From Fasciola hepatica (Eukaryota; Platyhelminthes; Trematoda; Plagiorchiida; Fasciolidae): 64,000 nucleotides of DNA. A model generated the notes under the pieces. It was not told the DNA's origin. It saw only the letters and a list, made by a program, of their open reading frames with translations, and did not search any database. Location of the stretch: the NCBI GenBank assembly GCA_948099385.1, contig CANUEZ040000206.1, positions 2,108,001 to 2,172,000 on the forward strand. The letters run 5' to 3'. Below are positions 25,098 to 36,188 of this stretch, piece after piece (position 1 is the stretch's first letter; each line of letters opens with the position of its first letter). The position numbers and the translations under genes were made by a program.

Positions 25098-28000
25098 GAT
25101 CGGTGTGCGCGAAGCTGGTTCTTACCATTCAAATTTGAAGCGAGTTTGGGAAGGGTGCTATATCATGTAGTGTAGATGTTAAACAAAGCGTTGATAGCCA
25201 TCCCGGATAGCCTTGTGTTGTTAAGTTGTTCGATTCACAATGGTTCACCAGTTGTTGGAGTTCCCGTGGGTGCCCGGTCGATGTGCACTGCTGATGAGTC
25301 GAGTCCCTTAGAGGATGAAACAGCTGTACAGTGCTTCCATGGATTTCAATGCTCAGTTGAGCGTTCAAGCTGCACGATCAATCATATTATACAAATCTAA
25401 TCTAATCTGATCTAATCTAATTTCGTACTACTAATCAATTGCATGCATAGTAAGGAAGCTGTGTAGGTTGTTCATTTGGGAATGCGTTGGTTGTACTTAG
25501 GCCCCTACAGAGAAGTCATCCATCATAGGAGTGGATCGGTGTGCGCGAAGCTGGTTCTTACCATTCAAATTTGAAGCGAGTTTGGGAAGTGTGCTATACC
25601 ATGTAGTGTAGATGTTGAACAAAGCGTTGAGAGCCATCCCGGATAGCCTTGTGTTGTTAAGTTGTTCGATTCACAATGGTTCACCGGTTGTTGGAGTGCC
25701 CGTGGGGGCTCGGTCGATGTGCACTGCTGATGAGTCGAGTCCCTTAGAGGATGAAGCAGCTGTACAGTGCTTCCATGGATTTCAATGCTCAGTTGAGCGT
25801 TCAAGCAGCATGATCAATCATATTATACAAATCTAATCTAATCTAATCTAATCTAATCTCGTACTACTAATCAATTGTATGCATAGTAAGGAAGCTGTGT
25901 AGGTTGTTCATTTGCGAATGCGTTGGTTGTATTTAGGCCCCTTCAGAGGAGTCATCCATCATAGGAGTCGATCGGTGTACGCGAAGCTGGTTCTTACCAT
26001 TCAAATTTGAAGCGAGTTTGGGAAGGGTGCTATATCATGTAGTGTATATGTTGAACAAAGCGTTGATAGCCATCTCGGATAGCCTAGTGTTGTTAAGTTG
26101 TTCGATTCACAATGGTTCACCAGTTGTTGGAGTGCCCTTGGTTGCTCGGTCGATGTGCACTGCTGATGAGTCGAGTCCCTTAGAGGATGAAACAGCTGTA
26201 CAGTGCTTCCGTGAACTTCAACGCTGAATTGGGCGTTCAAGCTGCATGATCAATCATATTAAACAAATCTAATCTGATCTGATCTAATCTCGTACTACTA
26301 ATCAATTGCATGAATAGTAAGGAAGCTGTGTAGGTTGTTCATTTGGGAATGCGTTGGTTGTACTTAGGCCCCTACAGAGAAATCATCCATCATAGGAGTC
26401 GATCGGTGTGCGCGAAGCTGGTTCTTACCATTCAAATTTAAAGCGAGTTTGGGAAGGGTGCTATATCATGTAGTGTAGATGTTGAACAATGCGTTGATAG
26501 CCATCCCGGATAGCCTTGTGTTGTTAAGTTGTTCGATTCACAATGGTTCACCGGTTGTTGGAGTGCCCGTGTGGGCTCGTTCGATGTGCACTGCTGATGA
26601 GTCGAGTCCCTTAGAGGATGAAACAGCTGTACAGTGCTTCCATGGATTTAAACGCTGAATTGGGCGTTCAAGCTGCATGATCAATCATATTATACAAATC
26701 TAATCTAAGCCGGTCTAATCTAATCTCGTACTACTAGTCAATTGCATGCATAGTAAGGAAGCTGTGTAGGTTGTTCATTTGGGAATGTGTTGGTTGTACT
26801 TAGGCCCCTACAGAGAAGTCATCCATCATAGGAGTGGATCGGTGTGCGCGAAGCTGGTTCTTACCATTCAAATTTGAAGCGAGTTTGTGACGGGTGCTAT
26901 ATCATGTAGTGTAGATGTTGAACAAAGCGTTGAGAGCCATCCCGGATAGCCTTGTGTTGTTAAGTGGTTCGATTCACAATGGTTCACCAGTTGTTGGAGT
27001 GCCCGTGGGGGCTCGGTCGATGTGCACTGCTGATGAGTCGAGTCCCTTAGAGGATGAAACAGCCGTACAGTGCTTCCATGGATTTCAATGCTCAGTTGAG
27101 CGTTCAAGCTGCATGATCAATCATATTAAACAAATCTAATCTGATCTGATCTAATCTCGTACTACTAATCAATTGCATGCATAGTAAGGAAGCTGTGTAG
27201 GTTGTTCATTTGGGAATGCGTTGGTTGTACTTAGGCCCCTACAGAGAAATCATCCATCATAGGAGTCGATCGGTGTGCGCGAAGCTGGTTCTTACCATTC
27301 AAATTTGAAGCGAGTTTGGGAAGGGTGCTATATCATGTAGTGTAGATGTTGAACAAAGCGTTGAGAGCCATCCCGGATAGACTTGTGTTGTTAGGTTGTT
27401 CGATTCACAATGGTTCACCAGTTGTTGGAGTGCCCGTGGGGGCTCGGTCGATGTGCACTGCTGATGAGTCGAGTCCCTTAGAGGATGAAACAGCTGTACA
27501 GTGCTTCCATGGACTTAAACGCTGAATTGGGCGTTCAAGCTGCATGATCAATCATATTATACAAATCTAATCTACGCCGGTCTAATCTAATCTCGTACTA
27601 CTAGTCAATTGCATGCATAGTAAGGAAGCTGTGTAGGTTGTTCATTTGGGAATGTGTTGGTTGTACTTAGGCCCCTACAGAGAAGTCATCCTTCATAGGA
27701 GTGGATCGGTGTGCGCGAAGCTGGTTCTTACCATTCAAATTTGAAGCGAGTTTGTGACGGGTGCTATATCATGTAGTGTAGATGTTGAACAAAGCGTTGA
27801 GAGCCATCCCGGATAGCCTTGTGTTGTTAAGTGGTTCGATTCACAATGGTTCACCAGTTGTTGGAGTGCCCGTGGGGGCTCGGTCGATGTGCACTGCTGA
27901 TGAGTCGAGTCCCTTAGAGGATGAAACAGCTGTACAGTGCTTCCATGGATTTCAATGCTCAGTTGAGCGTTCAAGCTGCATGATCAATCATATTAAACAA

Positions 28001-31000
28001 ATCTACTCTAATCTGATCTAATCTAATTTCGTACTACTAATCAATTGCATGCATAGTAAGGAAGCTGTGTAGGTTGTTCATTTGGGAATGCGTTGGTTGT
28101 ACTTAGGCCCCTACAGAGAAATCATCCATCATAGGAGTCGATCGGTGTGCGCGAAGCTGGTTCTTACCATTCAAATTTGAAGCGAGTTTGGGAAGGGTGC
28201 TATATCATGTAGTGTAGATGTTGAACAATGCGTTGATAGCCATCCCGGATAGACTTGTGTTGTTAGGTTGTTCGATTCACAATGGTTCACCAGTTGTTGG
28301 AGTGCCCGTGGTTGCTCGGTCAATGTGCACTGCTGATGAGTCGAGTCCCTTAGAGGATGAAACAGCTGTACAGTGCTTCCATGAACTTCAACACTGAATT
28401 GGGCGTACAAGCTGCATGATCAATCATATTATACAAATCTAATCTAATCTGATCTACTCTAATCTCGTACTACTAATCAATTGCATGCATAGTAAGGAAG
28501 CTGTGTAGGTTGTTCATTTGGGAATGCGTTGGTTGTACTTAGGCCCCTACAGAGAAGTCATCCATCATAGGAGTGGATCGGTGTGCGCGAAGCTGGTTCT
28601 TACCATTCAAATTTGAAGCGAGTTTGGGAAGGGTGCTATATCATGTAGTGTAGATGTTAAACAAAGCGTTGATAGCCATCCCGGATAGCCTTGTGTTGTT
28701 AAGTTGTTCGATTCACAATGGTTCACCAGTTGTTGGAGTTCCCGTGGGTGCCCGGTCGATGTGCACTGCTGATGAGTCGAGTCCCTTAGAGGATGAAACA
28801 GCTGTACAGTGCTTCCATGGATTTCAATGCTCAGTTGAGCGTTCAAGCTGCACGATCAATCATATTATACAAATCTAATCTAATCTGATCTAATCTAATT
28901 TCGTACTACTAATCAATTGCATGCATAGTAAGGAAGCTGTGTAGGTTGTTCATTTGGGAATGCGTTGGTTGTACTTAGGCCCCTACAGAGAAGTCATCCA
29001 TCATAGGAGTGGATCGGTGTGCGCGAAGCTGGTTCTTACCATTCAAATTTGAAGCGAGTTTGGGAAGTGTGCTATACCATGTAGTGTAGATGTTGAACAA
29101 AGCGTTGAGAGCCATCCCGGATAGCCTTGTGTTGTTAAGTTGTTCGATTCACAATGGTTCACCGGTTGTTGGAGTGCCCGTGGGGGCTCGGTCGATGTGC
29201 ACTGCTGATGAGTCGAGTCCCTTAGAGGATGAAGCAGCTGTACAGTGCTTCCATGGATTTCAATGCTCAGTTGAGCGTTCAAGCAGCATGATCAATCATA
29301 TTATACAAATCTAATCTAATCTAATCTAATCTAATCTCGTACTACTAATCAATTGCATGCATAGTAAGGAAGCTGTGTAGGTTGTTCATTTGCGAATGCG
29401 TTGGTTGTATTTAGGCCCCTTCAGAGGAGTCATCCATCATAGGAGTCGATCGGTGTACGCGAAGCTGGTTCTTACCATTCAAATTTGAAGCGAGTTTGGG
29501 AAGGGTGCTATATCATGTAGTGTATATGTTGAACAAAGCGTTGATAGCCATCTCGGATAGCCTAGTGTTGTTAAGTTGTTCGATTCACAATGGTTCACCA
29601 GTTGTTGGAGTGCCCTTGGTTGCTCGGTCGATGTGCACTTCTGATGAGTCGAGTCCCTTAGAGGATGAAACAGCTGTACAGTGCTTCCGTGAACTTCAAC
29701 GCTGAATTGGGCGTTCAAGCTGCATGATCAATCATATTAAACAAATCTAATCTGATCTGATCTAATCTCGTACTACTAATCAATTGCATGAATAGTAAGG
29801 AAGCTGTGTAGGTTGTTCATTTGGGAATGCGTTGGTTGTACTTAGGCCCCTACAGAGAAATCATCCATCATAGGAGTCGATCGGTGTGCGCGAAGCTGGT
29901 TCTTACCATTCAAATTTAAAGCGAGTTTGGGAAGGGTGCTATATCATGTAGTGTAGATGTTGAACAATGCGTTGATAGCCATCCCGGATAGCCTTGTGTT
30001 GTTAAGTTGTTCGATTCACAATGGTTCACCGGTTGTTGGAGTGCCCGTGTGGGCTCGTTCGATGTGCACTGCTGATGAGTCGAGTCCCTTAGAGGATGAA
30101 ACAGCTGTACAGTGCTTCCATGGATTTAAACGCTGAATTGGGCGTTCAAGCTGCATGATCAATCATATTATACAAATCTAATCTAAGCCGGTCTAATCTA
30201 ATCTCGTACTACTAGTCAATTGCATGCATAGTAAGGAAGCTGTGTAGGTTGTTCATTTGGGAATGTGTTGGTTGTACTTAGGCCCCTACAGAGAAGTCAT
30301 CCATCATAGGAGTGGATCGGTGTGCGCGAAGCTGGTTCTTACCATTCAAATTTGAAGCGAGTTTGTGACGGGTGCTATATCATGTAGTGTAGATGTTGAA
30401 CAAAGCGTTGAGAGCCATCCCGGATAGCCTTGTGTTGTTAAGTGGTTCGATTCACAATGGTTCACCAGTTGTTGGAGTGCCCGTGGGGGCTCGGTCGATG
30501 TGCACTGCTGATGAGTCGAGTCCCTTAGAGGATGAAACAGCCGTACAGTGCTTCCATGGATTTCAATGCTCAGTTGAGCGTTCAAGCTGCATGATCAATC
30601 ATATTAAACAAATCTAATCTGATCTGATCTAATCTCGTACTACTAATCAATTGCATGCATAGTAAGGAAGCTGTGTAGGTTGTTCATTTGGGAATGCGTT
30701 GGTTGTACTTAGGCCCCTACAGAGAAATCATCCATCATAGGAGTCGATCGGTGTGCGCGAAGCTGGTTCTTACCATTCAAATTTGAAGCGAGTTTGGGAA
30801 GGGTGCTATATCATGTAGTGTAGATGTTGAACAAAGCGTTGAGAGCCATCCCGGATAGACTTGTGTTGTTAGGTTGTTCGATTCACAATGGTTCACCAGT
30901 TGTTGGAGTGCCCGTGGTTGCTCGGTCGATGTGCACTGCTGATGAGTCGAGTCCCTTAGAGGATGAAACAGCTGTACAGTGCTTCCATGGACTTAAACGC

Positions 31001-32108
31001 TGAATTGGGCGTTCAAGCTGCATGATCAATCATATTATACAAATCTAATCTACGCCGGTCTAATCTAATCTCGTACTACTAGTCAATTGCATGCATAGTA
31101 AGGAAGCTGTGTAGGTTGTTCATTTGGGAATGTGTTGGTTGTACTTAGGCCCCTACAGAGAAGTCATCCTTCATAGGAGTGGATCGGTGTGCGCGAAGCT
31201 GGTTCTTACCATTCAAATTTGAAGCGAGTTTGTGACGGGTGCTATATCATGTAGTGTAGATGTTGAACAAAGCGTTGAGAGCCATCCCGGATAGCCTTGT
31301 GTTGTTAAGTGGTTCGATTCACAATGGTTCACCAGTTGTTGGAGTGCCCGTGGGGGCTCGGTCGATGTGCACTGCTGATGAGTCGAGTCCCTTAGAGGAT
31401 GAAACAGCTGTACAGTGCTTCCATGGATTTCAATGCTCAGTTGAGCGTTCAAGCTGCATGATCAATCATATTAAACAAATCTACTCTAATCTGATCTAAT
31501 CTAATTTCGTACTACTAATCAATTGCATGCATAGTAAGGAAGCTGTGTAGGTTGTTCATTTGGGAATGCGTTGGTTGTACTTAGGCCCCTACAGAGAAAT
31601 CATCCATCATAGGAGTCGATCGGTGTGCGCGAAGCTGGTTCTTACCATTCAAATTTGAAGCGAGTTTGGGAAGGGTGCTATATCATGTAGTGTAGATGTT
31701 GAACAATGCGTTGATAGCCATCCCGGATAGACTTGTGTTGTTAGGTTGTTCGATTCACAATGGTTCACCAGTTGTTGGAGTGCCCGTGGTTGCTCGGTCA
31801 ATGTGCACTGCTGATGAGTCGAGTCCCTTAGAGGATGAAACAGCTGTACAGTGCTTCCATGAACTTCAACACTGAATTGGGCGTACAAGCTGCATGATCA
31901 ATCATATTATACAAATCTAATCTAATCTGATCTACTCTAATCTCGTACTACTAATCAATTGCATGCATAGTAAGGAAGCTGTGTAGGTTGTTCATTTGGG
32001 AATGCGTTGGTTGTACTTAGGCCCCTACAGAGAAGTCATCCATCATAGGAGTGGATCGGTGTGCGCGAAGCTGGTTCTTACCATTCAAATTTGAAGCGAG
32101 TTTGGGAA
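25098..32108 (+). repeat. 3478-bp eight-monomer higher-order repeat, two tandem copies
   Basis: Copy 1 ribozymes: 25285, 25721, 26157, 26588, 27024, 27455, 27891, 28327. Copy 2: 28763, 29199, 29635, 30066, 30502, 30933, 31369, 31805. The spacing string 436,436,431,436,431,436,436,436 is the same in both. The match runs 25098-28630 against 28576-32108. I noticed four differences: 25878 T versus 29356 C, 26162 G versus 29640 T, and GG at 27440-27441 versus TT at 30918-30919. The flanks diverge sharply (GTCGATCGG versus GTGGATCGG on the left, GGGAAGGG versus GGGAATTT on the right). Confidence 0.95.
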
Positions 32109-35100
32109 TTTTGCTATATATGATGTAGTGTAGATGTTGAACAAAGCGTTGAGAGCCATCCCGGATAGACTTGTGTTGTTAAGTTGTTCGATTCACAATG
32201 GTTCACCGGTTGATGGAGTGCCCGTGGGGGCTCGGTCGATGTGCACTGCTGATGAGTCGAGTCCCTTAGAGGATGAAACAGCGGTACAGTTCTTCCATGG
32301 ATTTCAATGCTCAGTTGAGCGTTCAAGCTGCATGATCAATCATATTATACAAATCTAATCTGATCTAATCTCGTACTACTAATCAATTGCATGCATAGTA
32401 AGGAAGCTGTGTAGGTTGTTCATTTGGGAATGCGTTGGTTGTACTTAGGCCCCTACAGAAAGTTCATCCATCATACGAGTCGATCGGTGTGCGCGAAGCT
32501 GGTTCTTACCATTCAAATTTGAAGCGAGTTTGGGAAGGGTGCTATATCATGTAGTGTAGATGTTGAACAATGCGTTGATAGCCATCCCGGATAGCCTTGT
32601 GTTGTTAAGTTGTTCGATTCACAATGGTTCACCGGTTGTTGGAGTGCCCGTGGTTGCTCGGTCGATGTGCACTGCTGATGAGTCGAGTCCCTTATAGGAT
32701 GAAAAAGCTGTACAGTGCTTCCATGGATTTCAATGCTCAGTTGAGCGTTCAAGCTGCATGATCAATCATATTATACAAATCTAATCTAATCTAATCTAAT
32801 CTAATCTCGTACTACTAATCAATTGCATGCATAGTAAGGAAGCTGTGTAGGTTGTTCATTTGGGAATGCGTTGGTTGTACTTAGGCCCCTACGGAGAAGT
32901 CATCCATCATAGGAGTCGATCGGTGTTCGCGAAGCTGGTTCTTACCATTCAAATTTGAAGCGAGTTTGGGAAGGGTGCTATATCATGTAGTGTAGATGTT
33001 GAACAAAGCGTTGAGAGCCATCCCGGATAGCCTTGTGTTGTTAAGTTGTTCGATTCACAATGGTTCACCGGTTGTTGGAGTGCCCGTGGGGGCTCGGTCG
33101 ATGTGCACTGCTGATGAGTCGAGTCCCTTAGAGGATGAAACAGCCGTACAGTGCTTCCATGGATTTCAATGCTCAGTTGAGCGTTCAAGCTGCATGATCA
33201 ATCATATTAAACAAATCTAATCTGATCTGATCTAATCTCGTACTACTAATCAATTGCATGCATAGTAAGGAAGCTGTGTAGGTTGTTCATTTGGGAATGC
33301 GTTGGTTGTACTTAGGCCCCTACAGAGAAATCATCCATCATAGGAGTCGATCGGTGTGCGCGAAGCTGGTTCTTACCATTCAAATTTGAAGCGAGTTTGG
33401 GAAGGGTGCTATATCATGTAGTGTAGATGTTGAACAAAGCGTTGAGAGCCATCCCGGATAGACTTGTGTTGTTAGGTTGTTCGATTCACAATGGTTCACC
33501 AGTTGTTGGAGTGCCCGTGGTTGCTCGGTCGATGTGCACTGCTGATGAGTCGAGTCCCTTAGAGGATGAAACAGCTGTACAGTGCTTCCATGGACTTAAA
33601 CGCTGAATTGGGCGTTCAAGCTGCATGATCAATCATATTATACAAATCTAATCTACGCCGGTCTAATCTAATCTCGTACTACTAGTCAATTGCATGCATA
33701 GTAAGGAAGCTGTGTAGGTTGTTCATTTGGGAATGTGTTGGTTGTACTTAGGCCCCTACAGAGAAGTCATCCTTCATAGGAGTGGATCGGTGTGCGCGAA
33801 GCTGGTTCTTACCATTCAAATTTGAAGCGAGTTTGTGACGGGTGCTATATCATGTAGTGTAGATGTTGAACAAAGCGTTGAGAGCCATCCCGGATAGCCT
33901 TGTGTTGTTAAGTGGTTCGATTCACAATGGTTCACCAGTTGTTGGAGTGCCCGTGGGGGCTCGGTCGATGTGCACTGCTGATGAGTCGAGTCCCTTAGAG
34001 GATGAAACAGCTGTACAGTGCTTCCATGGATTTCAATGCTCAGTTGAGCGTTCAAGCTGCATGATCAATCATATTAAACAAATCTAATCTAATCTGATCT
34101 AATCTAATTTCGTACTACTAATCAATTGCATGCATAGTAAGGAAGCTGTGTAGGTTGTTCATTTGGGAATGCGTTGGTTGTACTTAGGCCCCTACAGAGA
34201 AATCATCCATCATAGGAGTCGATCGGTGTGCGCGAAGCTGGTTCTTACCATTCAAATTTGAAGCGAGTTTGGGAAGGGTGCTATATCATGTAGTGTAGAT
34301 GTTGAACAATGCGTTGATAGCCATCCCGGATAGACTTGTGTTGTTAGGTTGTTCGATTCACAATGGTTCACCAGTTGTTGGAGTGCCCGTGGTTGCTCGG
34401 TCAATGTGCACTGCTGATGAGTCGAGTCCCTTAGAGGATGAAACAGCTGTACAGTGCTTCCATGAACTTCAACACTGAATTGGGCGTACAAGCTGCATGA
34501 TCAATCATATTATACAAATCTAATCTAATCTGATCTACTCTAATCTCGTACTACTAATCAATTGCATGCATAGTAAGGAAGCTGTGTAGGTTGTTCATTT
34601 GGGAATGCGTTGGTTGTACTTAGGCCCCTACAGAGAAGTCATCCATCATAGGAGTGGATCGGTGTGCGCGAAGCTGGTTCTTACCATTCAAATTTGAAGC
34701 GAGTTTGGGAATTTTGCTATATATGATGTAGTGTAGATGTTGAACAAAGCGTTGAGAGCCATCCCGGATAGACTTGTGTTGTTAAGTTGTTCGATTCACA
34801 ATGGTTCACCGGTTGATGGAGTGCCCGTGGGGGCTCGGTCGATGTGCACTGCTGATGAGTCGAGTCCCTTAGAGGATGAAACAGCGGTACAGTTCTTCCA
34901 TGGATTTCAATGCTCAGTTGAGCGTTCAAGCTGCATGATCAATCATATTATACAAATCTAATCTGATCTAATCTCGTACTACTAATCAATTGCATGCATA
35001 GTAAGGAAGCTGTGTAGGTTGTTCATTTGGGAATGCGTTGGTTGTACTTAGGCCCCTACAGAAAGTTCATCCATCATACGAGTCGATCGGTGTGCGCGAA

Positions 35101-35575
35101 GCTGGTTCTTACCATTCAAATTTGAAGCGAGTTTGGGAAGGGTGCTATATCATGTAGTGTAGATGTTGAACAATGCGTTGATAGCCATCCCGGATAGCCT
35201 TGTGTTGTTAAGTTGTTCGATTCACAATGGTTCACCGGTTGTTGGAGTGCCCGTGGTTGCTCGGTCGATGTGCACTGCTGATGAGTCGAGTCCCTTATAG
35301 GATGAAAAAGCTGTACAGTGCATCCATGGATTTCAATGCTCAGTTGAGCGTTCAAGCTGCATGATCAATCATATTATACAAATCTAATCTAATCTAATCT
35401 AATCTAATCTCGTACTACTAATCAATTGCATGCATAGTAAGGAAGCTGTGTAGGTTGTTCATTTGGGAATGCGTTGGTTGTACTTAGGCCCCTACGGAGA
35501 AGTCATCCATCATAGGAGTCGATCGGTGTTCGCGAAGCTGGTTCTTACCATTCAAATTTGAAGCGAGTTTGGGAA
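30470..35575 (+). repeat. 2603-bp six-monomer higher-order repeat, two copies, overlapping the eight-mer
   Basis: Ribozymes 30502, 30933, 31369, 31805, 32243, 32669 recur as 33105, 33536, 33972, 34408, 34846, 35272, with matching spacings 431,436,436,438,426. The match runs about 30470-32972 against 33073-35575. The second eight-mer copy supplied the first four monomers; two new monomers follow it, one with GGGAATTTTGCTATATATG and one with a TTATAGGATGAAAA segment. Visible differences include ACTCT versus AATCT near 31484/34087 and CAGTGCTTCC versus CAGTGCATCC near 32718/35321. The nesting shows at least two successive duplication events. Confidence 0.92.
33171..33182 (+). repeat. B-type-specific hairpin (reference copy)
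   Basis: GCTCAGTTGAGC is an inverted repeat (GCTCA/TGAGC) 22 bp after the ribozyme in B-type monomers. The A-type equivalent GCTGAATTGGGC cannot form it. It is the most visible difference between the two subfamilies. Confidence 0.6.
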
Positions 35576-35707
35576 CGGTGCTATATCATGTAGTGTAGAT
35601 GTTGAACAAAGCGTTGAGAGCCATCCCGGATAGCCTTGTGTTGTTAAGTTGTTCGATTCACAATGGTTCACCGGTTGTTGGAGTGCCCGTGGGGGCTCGG
35701 TCGATGT

Positions 35708-35757
35708 GCACTGCTGATGAGTCGAGTCCCTTAGAGGATGAAACAGCTGTACAGTGC
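35708..35757 (+). ncRNA. Type I hammerhead ribozyme, reference copy
   Basis: Predicted self-cleaving RNA motif with consensus sequence. 5' stem I GCACUG (35708-35713) pairs with CAGUGC (35752-35757) over 6 bp. Core CUGAUGA lies at 35714-35720 and GAAA at 35740-35743. Stem III is A-U plus C-G closed by AGCU (35743-35750). The cleavage triplet GUA ends at 35751, so scission falls between 35751 and 35752. In stem II, GUC (35721-35723) pairs with GAU (35737-35739) using one G-U wobble, then a 5-nt GAGUC bulge, then C35729-G35736 and the loop CUUAGA. Beyond stem I, AUG (35704-35706) can pair with the bases at 35761-35763 across a U/UUC internal loop, placed where natural hammerheads make stem I-loop II contacts. 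All invariant nucleotides of the family are present (C3, U4, G5, A6, G8, A9, G12, A13, A14, A15.1-U16.1, H17 = A). Activity is inferred; the bulged stem II is the main doubt. Confidence 0.82.
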
Positions 35758-35816
35758 TTCCGTGAACTTCAACGCTGAATTGGGCGTTCAAGCTGCATGA
35801 TCAATCATATTAAACA

Positions 35817-35841
35817 AATCTAATCTGATCTGATCTAATCT
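35817..35841 (+). repeat. Pentanucleotide AATCT block (reference copy)
   Basis: Five pentamers: AATCT, AATCT, GATCT, GATCT, AATCT. Every monomer has such a block, ending in a conserved CG and then TACTACTAATCAATTG. Unit number varies from about three to seven, and GATCT, ACTCT and TATCT interruptions mark lineages. It accounts for the 5-bp steps in monomer length. Confidence 0.9.
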
Positions 35842-35981
35842 CGTACTACTAATCAATTGCATGAATAGTAAGGAAGCTGTGTAGGTTGTTCATTTGGGAA
35901 TGCGTTGGTTGTACTTAGGCCCCTACAGAGAAATCATCCATCATAGGAGTCGATCGGTGTGCGCGAAGCTGGTTCTTACCA

Positions 35982-35993
35982 TTCAAATTTGAA
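35982..35993. repeat. 12-bp perfect palindrome (reference copy)
   Basis: TTCAAATTTGAA equals its own reverse complement and is present in most monomers. A recurrent G-to-A change giving TTCAAATTTAAA breaks it in a minority (for example near 8621, 13845, 17324, 53741 and several after 56 kb). Function unknown; a dimeric DNA-binding protein site or RNA hairpin are both possible. Confidence 0.6.
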
Positions 35994-36138
35994 GCGAGTT
36001 TGGGAAGGGTGCTATATCATGTAGTGTAGATGTTGAACAAAGCGTTGATAGCCATCCCGGATAGCCTTGTGTTGTTAAGTTGTTCGATTCACAATGGTTC
36101 ACCGGTTGTTGGAGTGCCCGTGGGGGCTCGGTCGATGT

Positions 36139-36188
36139 GCACTGCTGATGAATCGAGTCCCTTAGAGGATGAAACAGCTGTACAGTGC
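36139..36188 (+). ncRNA. Hammerhead copy with A-U closing pair in stem II
   Basis: The core is intact and the cleavage triplet is GUA. Position 36152 (10.1) is A instead of G, which turns the G-U wobble at the base of stem II into a Watson-Crick A-U pair. Purine 10.1 is what the family needs, so the motif should stay functional. Confidence 0.78.

Larger units (their letters stand above)
35752..36182 (+). ncRNA. Predicted 431-nt self-cleaved RNA unit (reference)
   Basis: If a + strand transcript is cut by the ribozymes at 35708 and 36139, the product runs from 35752 to 36182. Known hammerhead chemistry would leave a 5'-hydroxyl and a 2',3'-cyclic phosphate, ends that RtcB-type ligases join into circles in animal and plant retrozymes. 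The unit contains the AATCT block, the conserved linker, the palindrome, the A- and B-box-like motifs and most of the next ribozyme. This is a prediction from motif positions; expression is not shown. Confidence 0.5.

Noticed and set aside
35817..35841. Telomeric repeat
   Set aside because: AATCT (AGATT on the other strand) only resembles TTAGG-type telomere repeats; blocks are three to seven units inside each monomer and carry interruptions.
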